From positions 124,001 to 188,000 of the forward strand of contig NZ_SDPQ02000003.1 of NCBI RefSeq assembly GCF_004134905.2: 64,000 bases of DNA, written 5' to 3'. Positions 44,753-52,158 of this stretch are shown here, one piece after another. The notes beneath the pieces were generated by a model. It had not been told where the DNA came from and did no database searches. It saw nothing but the letters and a program-made list of their open reading frames with translations. The translations under genes and the position numbers were made by a program. Within the stretch, counting starts at the first letter, position 1. Each line of letters opens with the position of its first letter. Source of the stretch: Aeromicrobium ginsengisoli. Lineage in GTDB: Bacteria > Actinomycetota > Actinomycetes > Propionibacteriales > Nocardioidaceae.

Positions 44753-45704
44753 AGAAGACCCACTTTCTGCGGAGCTGCCACTGCAGCACCGTCAGGATCA
44801 TGACGAACGTCAGCAGCATCAGCGCCAGCGTCGAGCCGTAGCCGATGTCATTGAACGAGAACGCCTGCTGGAAGACGTAGTAGACGAGCACCGTCGTCGA
44901 CAGCTCCGGTCCGCCCTTGGTCAGCACCGCGATCTGGGCGAACGCCTGGAGCGCTCCGACGATCGTGATGATCGCCGTCAGCAACAGGGTCGGCGAGATC
45001 AGCGGGAGGGTGATGCTCGTGAAGATCTTGCGGTTGCTCGCCCCGTCGATGCGGGCGGCTTCGTGGAGCTCGCTGGGCACGCCCTGCAGCGCTGACAGGA
45101 ACAGCACCATGTTGACGCCGACGCTGCGCACCACCTGGGTCACGACGACCGCGATCATCGCGGTGTCGCCGCTCTGCAGCCAGTTGGGCCCCGAGATGCC
45201 CACCTGCTCGAGCACGCCGTTGATGCCGCCGTTGTCCTGCAGGAGGAAGCCCCACACCAGCGTCCACGCGACGACCGAGACCACGACGGGGGAGAAGAAC
45301 AACGTGCGGAAGAACGTCACGCCGCGGAACCTCCGGTTGAGCATCACCGCCAGGCCGAGGCCGAGGGCGATGTTGAGCACCACGACGCCGATCGAGAAGA
45401 TCGCCGTCGCGCCGAGGACCTTGGGCAGCTGCGGGTCGTCGAGCAGCTGCGCGTAGTTCTTGCCGCCGACGAAGTCGAGGTCGCCGGTGAAGACGTTCCA
45501 GTCGTTGAGGCTGTAGTAGATCGCCAGCCCGACCGGGAAGATCACGAAGACCAGCACGCCGAGGAGCTGTGGCGCGACGAAGAGGTAGCCCGTCAGCGCG
45601 TCGCGGCGCGACAGCGTCCAGAACCGCTTCCTGCGCGCCGGCGCCCCCAGGGGGGCATCGACCGATGCCCCCCTGGCCCCCGAGCGCGTGGTCAACGTCG
45701 TCAC
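44742..45704 (-). CDS. Sugar ABC permease, MalF type
   Basis: 320 residues from the GTG at 45702-45704, which overlaps the binding-protein stop (GTGA). Six or seven helices and the EAA loop ELHEAARIDGASNRKIFTSI. The first 30 residues are a variable tail whose codons form a strong hairpin (45647-45676). No ATPase gene lies in the operon, so it probably shares a housekeeping MsiK-type ATPase, as in other actinobacteria. Confidence 0.9.
   Translation of the reverse strand: MTTLTTRSGARGASVDAPLGAPARRKRFWTLSRRDALTGYLFVAPQLLGVLVFVIFPVGLAIYYSLNDWNVFTGDLDFVGGKNYAQLLDDPQLPKVLGATAIFSIGVVVLNIALGLGLAVMLNRRFRGVTFFRTLFFSPVVVSVVAWTLVWGFLLQDNGGINGVLEQVGISGPNWLQSGDTAMIAVVVTQVVRSVGVNMVLFLSALQGVPSELHEAARIDGASNRKIFTSITLPLISPTLLLTAIITIVGALQAFAQIAVLTKGGPELSTTVLVYYVFQQAFSFNDIGYGSTLALMLLTFVMILTVLQWQLRRKWVFYED
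45647..45676 (-). promoter_or_regulatory. GC-rich hairpin inside the MalF-type coding start
   Basis: Perfect 13-bp stem (45647-45659 with 45664-45676), loop GACC, starting 25 bases after the binding-protein stop. Embedded in codons for the permease N-terminal tail. Parallel to the hairpin at 14803-14832. Confidence 0.65.
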
Positions 45705-46975
45705 TTCGCGAGCAGCGGATCGATCGCGGAGCAGACCGAGGTCAGCACCTGCTTGACGTCGGCATCGGGCTTCCACATCGCGTCGAGCGCCGTCTTGCCC
45801 TTTTGGGCGATCTCGGCCGGGCTCGTGTGGTTCGGCAGGGTCACTGCGTCAGCCAGCTGGTCCACGACGACGCTCTGCAGCTGTGCGGCGTTGAGCTTCG
45901 GGTTGTTCGTGGCGAGCGCCTTGCCCGACAGCAGGGACTTGCGCGGCGGCGGGAAGAACTGCGCCAGCTTGGCGGCGTTCTCGGGGTTGGTCAGGTACGC
46001 GAGGAAGTCGGTCGCCTCGTCCACGTGCTTGCTGGACTTGAGCACACCGACGCCAGCCTGGCCGAGCACCGAGGCCTTGCCGGCCGGACCCGCAGGCAGC
46101 GGGAGGACGTCGTACTTGAACGAGCCGTCGAGCAGCGAGGCGCGCGACACCTGGGCGACCGTGAACGCCGAGTCACCGGCGAAGAAGTCGGCCGTCGTGC
46201 CGGGTCCGGGCATCGACTTGTCCACGTAGATCGCGTCGTGCAGGAACTGGAACGCATCGACCATCTTGTCGCTGTCGAACTCGCACGTCTTGCCGTCCTT
46301 GCTCCACGCCGAGGCGCCGAACCCGGTCCAGACCGTCGCCAGGGTCTGCCAGTTGGCATAGTCGAAGTCGCGGATCACGAAGCCACCCTTGCCGGTGGCC
46401 TTGTTGACCGCCGAGCCGATCTTGGAGACCTCGTCCCACGTGAGGTTCGCGGGGTCGACGGTCTGCTTGGCCTTGGCGAGCAGGTCCTTGTTGACGTAGA
46501 GGCCGAACGGCGAGTTGGAGAACGGGTAGGCGTAGAGCTTGCCGTCCTCGGTGTACTCCGACGTGACGCTGCCGAGCAGGTCGTCGTAGTTCCAGCCGGC
46601 CGTGTCCTTCAGCTTGTCGGTCAGCGGCACGAGGGCGTCCGACGCGATGAGGTCCTTCGACAGGTCGCCCATCCACGCCAGGTCGGGCGAGTTGCCACCG
46701 GCGATCTGCGTCGTCAGCGTCGTGTTGTACTCCGGGAACGGGAGGCTGTCGAACGTGATCGACGTGATCTCCTTGTGGTCGGCCTTGTAGGCGTCGGCGA
46801 TCTTGTTGAACAGCGCGAGCTGCGCCTCGTCGGCGGTCCAGACCGTCATGCGGAGCTTCACGCTGCCCGGTCCGGACTCGCCGCCACCGGAGTCGGAGCC
46901 GCTGCACGCGGACACCACCATCGCGACGGCAGCAGCCAGGGCAGCGACCCTGACCAGCTTCTTCGTTGTCTTCAT
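45701..46975 (-). CDS. Sugar-binding lipoprotein (family 1 extracellular binding protein)
   Basis: 424 residues from the ATG at 46973-46975 with GGAAGAACCC. Lipobox VVSAC followed by a Ser/Gly linker. Mature features of SBP_bac_1: LAWMGDLSKDLIA, YAYPFSNSPFGLYVNKDLLAKA and a C-terminal helical lobe. It presents an unknown sugar to the MalF/MalG permease. Confidence 0.9.
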   Translation of the reverse strand: MKTTKKLVRVAALAAAVAMVVSACSGSDSGGGESGPGSVKLRMTVWTADEAQLALFNKIADAYKADHKEITSITFDSLPFPEYNTTLTTQIAGGNSPDLAWMGDLSKDLIASDALVPLTDKLKDTAGWNYDDLLGSVTSEYTEDGKLYAYPFSNSPFGLYVNKDLLAKAKQTVDPANLTWDEVSKIGSAVNKATGKGGFVIRDFDYANWQTLATVWTGFGASAWSKDGKTCEFDSDKMVDAFQFLHDAIYVDKSMPGPGTTADFFAGDSAFTVAQVSRASLLDGSFKYDVLPLPAGPAGKASVLGQAGVGVLKSSKHVDEATDFLAYLTNPENAAKLAQFFPPPRKSLLSGKALATNNPKLNAAQLQSVVVDQLADAVTLPNHTSPAEIAQKGKTALDAMWKPDADVKQVLTSVCSAIDPLLAK

Positions 46976-46986
46976 GGGTTCTTCCT

Positions 46987-48591
46987 TCAGTAGCCGAGGA
47001 TCTCGGGCCAATGGATTTCAACCCCCGCCTCGACGAGGCGGGTTTGGAACTGGCGGACCAGCTCGGGTACCGAGACGACATCTCTCGGAAGAATCGATCG
47101 CTCCAGGCAGAACGTCGCGAGCTCACCGGCGGACTCGCCGATGTTCCACTCGACGGGGTGCAGCCGGTAGGCGCCGTTCGTGATGTGCGTCGTGCCGATG
47201 TTCTTGGCGGCCGGCAGCAGGTTCTTGGTCGCGACCGGCACGAGAGCGCCCAGCGGGATCTCGAACGGCGCGCACTCGACGTCGATGTAGTTGTCGCCGC
47301 CGGTCGAGGGGTGCAGGTCGATGCGATACATCCCGATCCCGACCGAGTCGTCGAACGTCGCCGGGCCGGCGTGACCGCGGACGCGGACCGAGACGTCCTG
47401 CTCCACGACGGTCTTCATCGCCCGGATGCGGCGCGACTCCCGGATGTAGGGGGCCTGGGCGAAGCCGTCGGCGCTGCCGAGCACGTCGCCGCGCAGCCGC
47501 AGGCCGGGCCAGCCGGTGCCACCGTCGGGGCGCGGCGCCTCGGTCTGCAGCCAGTAGAAGAACGACCTCGACTGCTCCTTGGCCGCGGCCAGGTGCGTCT
47601 CACGGTCGGCGTTGTCGACGATCGAGCCGCCGAGGTAGTCCAACTGTGGCCAGTTGGCGAGCACGATGTCGCTCTCGTACGCTCCGCGCTGGAACGTCGC
47701 GCGGGCGGCGATCCGCCGGAACTCCCACAGGTCGCTGTCACCCGCGTCGTAGCGCGGATCCTCCGGCGCACCCGCGGTCAGCTTGGGGTTGACGTGGAGC
47801 GTACGCACCTCGGGCGTCAGGGTGCGCGGGTGCGGCGCCGTGAACGACAGCATCGTGTCGCCCCAGAACGAAGGCTGGTAGGTCCGCCAGTAGTCGTACG
47901 TCGCGGGACGCTCGATCGTGTGGTCGGCGCCCTCCTCGTGGTCGAACGCGAAGCACCAGGCGATCGACTGCACGTTGCCGGGATCCGCGGTCTCGGGTGC
48001 GCTCGGCTCGCCGGTCTCGGCGCGCGACTCGGTGCCGATGACGTACGCCGTGCCGGTCAGCGGGAGCAGGTCGCCGGTCTCGGTCGCGTCGAGCACCATC
48101 GCGGCCTCGACCACGACCTCGTCACCGGTGTGGAGGTGCGCCAGCGTCACCGAGCCGACCACGTCGTCGGCGACCTCGACGGCCACCGGGACGTACGGCT
48201 GCAGGATCGTGAGCCGGCCGCTCGAGAGGTGCGGCGCCAGGAGCTGCGTGATCACCGCGAGCGCGACCCGCGGCTCGTGACAGAGCCTGCTGACGCGACC
48301 CCGCCCGGGGTTGAGCTGGAGGTCTCGCCGGGCGAGGTCGGTCAGCGGATAGTGGTCGCGGTAGTAGCGACGGATGCCCTCGCGCAGCGCGCGATAGCCG
48401 GCGGTGACGCCGAACTGCTCGACCCAGATGTGCTCGTCGGGCGGCACGCCCTGGGAGGTGAGCTGGCCGCCGAGCCAGGCGTACTGCTCGGTCAGCACGA
48501 CGCGCTGGCCGCGACGCAGGACGGCGAGGGCGGCCGCGACGCCGCCGAGCCCGCCGCCGATGACGGCGACGTCGGTGTTGAGGTGAGTCAT
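46987..48591 (-). CDS. FAD-dependent oxidoreductase (PF12831 type)
   Basis: 534 residues from the ATG at 48589-48591, which overlaps the LacI stop. FAD-binding DVAVIGGGLGGVAAALAVLR, a conserved VLTEQYAWLGGQLTSQGVPP and the C-terminal FAD block LLPAAKNIGTTHITNGAYRLHPVEWNIG. Members are frequent in polysaccharide operons, but the reaction is unknown. No signal peptide. Confidence 0.87.
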   Translation of the reverse strand: MTHLNTDVAVIGGGLGGVAAALAVLRRGQRVVLTEQYAWLGGQLTSQGVPPDEHIWVEQFGVTAGYRALREGIRRYYRDHYPLTDLARRDLQLNPGRGRVSRLCHEPRVALAVITQLLAPHLSSGRLTILQPYVPVAVEVADDVVGSVTLAHLHTGDEVVVEAAMVLDATETGDLLPLTGTAYVIGTESRAETGEPSAPETADPGNVQSIAWCFAFDHEEGADHTIERPATYDYWRTYQPSFWGDTMLSFTAPHPRTLTPEVRTLHVNPKLTAGAPEDPRYDAGDSDLWEFRRIAARATFQRGAYESDIVLANWPQLDYLGGSIVDNADRETHLAAAKEQSRSFFYWLQTEAPRPDGGTGWPGLRLRGDVLGSADGFAQAPYIRESRRIRAMKTVVEQDVSVRVRGHAGPATFDDSVGIGMYRIDLHPSTGGDNYIDVECAPFEIPLGALVPVATKNLLPAAKNIGTTHITNGAYRLHPVEWNIGESAGELATFCLERSILPRDVVSVPELVRQFQTRLVEAGVEIHWPEILGY

Positions 48592-49619
48592 GCCCGTCCG
48601 ACCAACGTCTCGCCGAGCTCGAGCTGCCCTGCGAGCAGGAGCTGGGTGTCGAGCCCGGCCCACTCGTCCGACGGCGTCGTGATGAGCTGCTGCAGCAGGT
48701 TGAGCGCCTCGGCGGCGACCTGCTGGCGCGGCACCTGGAAGCCCGACAGCGGGTGACCGTTGACGCGATGACCCCTGACCTCGCCGAGAGCCGTCAGAGA
48801 GACCTGCTCGGGCACGACCGTGCCGGCCTTGCCGAGTGCGAGGGCCACGTCCTCGGCGAGGAACGCGTCCTCGGCGAACACCAAGGTGGCGCCGGTCCGG
48901 GCGAGGTCCTCGACGATCGTGTCGACGCCGTCCACCAGCGTGAAGCGCGGGCCGCCCGACGCATTCGACGTGTGGATCTCCTGGAGCCGGTCACGAGCCG
49001 TGGGGCTGTTGCGGCCGCGGTGGACGTAGAGCGCCTCGCGGTGGCCGAGTTCAGCAGCCCGGGCGATCAGCTCCGCGGTGAGGCTGACGTAGTCGATGCC
49101 GACGTACGGCACCTTGGCGGTCGTCTCGTCGCGACGGCCGACGGCGACGAACGGGAACTCCTCGTCGACGAGCCGCTTGAGGTCGTCGCCGTCCATCTGC
49201 TGGCCCAACAGGATGCAGCCGTCAGCGAGGCGGAGCCGGGTCTTGCGGTGGAAGAGACTGCGCGTGCCGTCCTCGACCGGTGAGCTGGTGAAGAACAACA
49301 GGTCGCAGCCGACCTGTTCGGCAGCCCGCTCGAGGCCGTTGAGCAGGGGGCCGTAGAAGTCCATGCTCTCGGGGGACAGCGCCGCCTCGTACGTGAAGAC
49401 GCCCATGATCTGGTTGTCGAGGCCGGCCAGGCGGCGCGCGGCCGGATCGGCGACGTAGGTCGACTGCTCGATCGCCCGCTTGACCCGCTCGCGGGTGGCT
49501 TCGGGGATGCGCACGTTGGAGCCGTCGCGGTCGTTGAGGACCATCGAGACGGTCGTCTGACTGACCCCCGCGATGCGGGCGATCTCACGCTGCGTCACAT
49601 TGCGCGCCTTGGGTGCCAT
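48588..49619 (-). CDS. LacI-family regulator of the second sugar operon
   Basis: 343 residues. HTH TQREIARIAGVSQTTVSMVL, hinge DPAARRLAG and sensor domain (GILLGQQMDGDD-like region, QVSLTALGEV, FQVPRQQVAAEAL). First gene of its operon and divergent from the Tat-exported hydrolase. Two 20-base sites between (49657, 49735) are its likely operators. Confidence 0.9.
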   Translation of the reverse strand: MAPKARNVTQREIARIAGVSQTTVSMVLNDRDGSNVRIPEATRERVKRAIEQSTYVADPAARRLAGLDNQIMGVFTYEAALSPESMDFYGPLLNGLERAAEQVGCDLLFFTSSPVEDGTRSLFHRKTRLRLADGCILLGQQMDGDDLKRLVDEEFPFVAVGRRDETTAKVPYVGIDYVSLTAELIARAAELGHREALYVHRGRNSPTARDRLQEIHTSNASGGPRFTLVDGVDTIVEDLARTGATLVFAEDAFLAEDVALALGKAGTVVPEQVSLTALGEVRGHRVNGHPLSGFQVPRQQVAAEALNLLQQLITTPSDEWAGLDTQLLLAGQLELGETLVGRA

Positions 49620-49656
49620 GCCGATCCCGTCCCTCGTCCGTACGAATAGGGCGAGA

Positions 49657-49676
49657 CGCTAATACGTATTTTCAGA
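49657..49676. promoter_or_regulatory. Candidate LacI operator, lacI-proximal
   Basis: Begins CGCTAATACGTATT, with an AATACGTATT palindrome (49661-49670). It matches 16 of 20 bases of the site at 49735-49754. Confidence 0.65.
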
Positions 49677-49734
49677 TCACGCAACCCCCTTGACACATTC
49701 CCGTAACCCCGCGCAGCATGACACCCACGCTCAT

Positions 49735-49754
49735 CGCTAATAGGGATTATCAAA
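49735..49754. promoter_or_regulatory. Candidate LacI operator, hydrolase-proximal
   Basis: Begins CGCTAATAGGGATTATC. Matches 16 of 20 bases of the site 78 bp away, suitable for looping across the divergent promoters. It is 44 bp before the hydrolase ATG, and a 6-bp hairpin (49767-49782) lies between it and the ribosome site. Confidence 0.6.
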
Positions 49755-49797
49755 TGGGCGTGGAACGGCAGGCCTTCCTGCCTCTCAGGAGATGATC

Positions 49798-52158
49798 ATG
49801 ACGTCCGAGCCCCAACGATCCCCCTTGTCCCGACGCGGTTTCCTCGGCGCGACGTTCGCCGCCGGGGTGCTCCTCGTCGCCGAGCCGAGTCGGGTCGTCG
49901 CGGCCACCGCGGCGGCCGGCGACGTGACACTGAGCGCGAGCGGCGTCAGCATCCTCGCGAGCCCCGGAGGCCGCCTCGCGATCCGCGACGCCGCCGGCGT
50001 GATCCGCTCGCAGGGGTCCAAGTTCCAGGTCAAGGACAGCGTCGCGGGCATCCAGATCTCGACCGGCGGCACACCGAGCCTCGTCACGCTGCCGGACGGC
50101 ACCCAGGCGATCCGCATGGACTACGTCATGCCGGCCGCCGCAGGAGCCACGACGGTGTACGGCCTGTTCTGGGTGTCGACCAACCACGTGCACCTCGAGT
50201 GGCACACCACGGGTCCTTCGACGCTGGTCCCCGACGGGTTCCTGTTCAGCCGGGCCATCGTCGGCTCGACCGAGCCCGACCGATTCGTCCCGATCACCGA
50301 GTGGGTCCGCGACGCAGGGGGTGGCATCCCGTACGAGGAGACCGCCGGCATCGCGCACGCATCGACGTGGGGCGCACTGCACGGCATGTTCCTGCTCGAG
50401 CGGTCCAAGCAGGACTGGACCAACACGACGTGGATCCACTGCTCGGCGACGCCGCAGGCCGACGGCAGCCTCCTCAGCCAGGCGGACTTCTTCTTCAGCG
50501 AGACGAGGCCGTCGGCCACCGCCGTCATCGGCACGAGCCGCGAGCTCGGCATCGAGCTGTGGACCGACCGCGACTTCAACATCTGGGACGCCGCCGGCCA
50601 GACGATGTCGGTCACGGCCCTCGTCGCCAACGGCAGCTCGAGCGCCCGCAACGTCGAGCTCTCGTGGTGGGTCAAGGACTTCAACGGCGAGACGCTGACG
50701 ACCGAGTCGGTGACGGCACCGGTCTCCGCCGCCTCGACCTGGGAGCACACGTTCACCCTGCCCGCGCCGGCGTACGGCATCTCGCTGGCCGAGGTCACCG
50801 CCACCAGCGGCGACGACGAGGCGTTCGCGCGCACGACGCTGACGGTGCTCCCGCCGGCCGACTACGCCGCCGGCGAGCAGAGCATGTTCGGCATCGCCAA
50901 CTACCCGTGGCTGCAGGTGCCGTCGGCGACCGCGCTGCTCGACCTGTGGCAGAAGGTCGGCATCAACTGGGTGCGCATCTCGTACGCCGGAGGACCCGGC
51001 CTGCCGCCCTCGGCGTTCGACCAACGCGGCATGTTCCACAACGTCGAGCTGCAGCCGAGCCTCGACGTCACCGACACCGTCGCGACCCAGTGGGCGGCGG
51101 ACAAGCTCGCGGTCGCGGTCGCCGCCGGTGCGACCTACTTCGAGGTCGGCAACGAGCTCAACCGGCCCTTCAACACCGGCGTGGCCGCGCAGGCCTACAT
51201 CGACAAGGCCCTGCGGCCGGTCGTCGACCGGCGCGCCGCGATCGGGGCCGACATCAAGATCCTCAACAACGGGCTGGCCGGCATGGACAAGCCGTGGCTC
51301 GAGAACTTCCACGCCGCCGGTGGTTGGGACCTCATCGACGGCTTCGCCTATCACCCGGGCCGCGGCAACTTCACGCCCGACTACGACCCGCCCGAGCCCT
51401 ACGAGGCCACGAGCGAGGGCCGCTACTGGAACTTCGCCGGCGGCCTGCGCCAGCTCAAGGCGCTCATGGCCGACTACGGCGACAAGGAGATCTGGCTGAC
51501 CGAGGCGTACGCCTGCACGCGGCCCAACGGCTGGTGGAACGACACCTACCGGCACGCCGCCGAGAACGTCTTCCTGACCCTCGCCATGGCCAAGGCCGAG
51601 GGCATCCGCACCGTGTGCTGGTACCAGTTCCACGACAGCGTGCTGGGCAATGCGCAGGCCGCCGATCCCGACAACGTCGAGTACCACTTCGGCCTGATGA
51701 ACCGCGATGTCAGCGCCAAGCCCTCGCTGCTGGCGTACGCCACGGCCGCACGGACGTTCGACCAGGCGACCTACCTCGGGCCGCTGGCGTTCGACGACCC
51801 GAAGACCAAGGGCCTGCTGTTCGACACCCCCGACGGGCACGCTGCCGTGCTGTGGAACCGGGCGGACGGCTACATCCTCAACCAGGACCACGCGCCCTCG
51901 CCCGAGCGCAACTTCCCGGCCCCGGAGGTCTGGGTCGATCCGTGGCCCACCAAGACCAGCCTGACGGTCGCGACGTCGGGCACGAGTGCGAGCCAGGTCG
52001 ACGCGATCGGCCAGCGCACCTCGCTTGCGGTGACCAACCGACGCACGACGCTCACGCTCGACGGCGCACCGCGGGTCTTCTACGGCCTGGCGTTGGCGGG
52101 CAACGGCGCGGTCACGAAGGGCGGAGCTTTTCGCCTGAAGGATCGAAGAGGGGCTTGA
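49798..52158 (+). CDS. Tat-exported glycoside hydrolase, clan GH-A-like, family unclear
   Basis: 786 residues from the ATG at 49798 (AGGAG seven bases away). Tat signal SRRGFLGATFAAGVLLVAEP at about 12-32. Residues about 40-350 are beta-rich. A TIM-barrel-like part follows (about 360-640) with YFEVGNELNRP, likely acid/base Glu after Asn, and EIWLTEAYA, likely nucleophile Glu, as in GH5/GH39/GH79-type enzymes. A C-terminal beta domain ends it. I cannot place it in a numbered family. Divergent from the LacI operon, so probably the secreted enzyme of that system. Confidence 0.7.
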   Translation: MTSEPQRSPLSRRGFLGATFAAGVLLVAEPSRVVAATAAAGDVTLSASGVSILASPGGRLAIRDAAGVIRSQGSKFQVKDSVAGIQISTGGTPSLVTLPDGTQAIRMDYVMPAAAGATTVYGLFWVSTNHVHLEWHTTGPSTLVPDGFLFSRAIVGSTEPDRFVPITEWVRDAGGGIPYEETAGIAHASTWGALHGMFLLERSKQDWTNTTWIHCSATPQADGSLLSQADFFFSETRPSATAVIGTSRELGIELWTDRDFNIWDAAGQTMSVTALVANGSSSARNVELSWWVKDFNGETLTTESVTAPVSAASTWEHTFTLPAPAYGISLAEVTATSGDDEAFARTTLTVLPPADYAAGEQSMFGIANYPWLQVPSATALLDLWQKVGINWVRISYAGGPGLPPSAFDQRGMFHNVELQPSLDVTDTVATQWAADKLAVAVAAGATYFEVGNELNRPFNTGVAAQAYIDKALRPVVDRRAAIGADIKILNNGLAGMDKPWLENFHAAGGWDLIDGFAYHPGRGNFTPDYDPPEPYEATSEGRYWNFAGGLRQLKALMADYGDKEIWLTEAYACTRPNGWWNDTYRHAAENVFLTLAMAKAEGIRTVCWYQFHDSVLGNAQAADPDNVEYHFGLMNRDVSAKPSLLAYATAARTFDQATYLGPLAFDDPKTKGLLFDTPDGHAAVLWNRADGYILNQDHAPSPERNFPAPEVWVDPWPTKTSLTVATSGTSASQVDAIGQRTSLAVTNRRTTLTLDGAPRVFYGLALAGNGAVTKGGAFRLKDRRGA

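Noticed and set aside
49690-49719. TTGACA at 49690 with CAGCAT as a plus-strand promoter for the hydrolase
   Set aside because: The -10 match is poor, so I did not list it as a promoter although the -35 is perfect.
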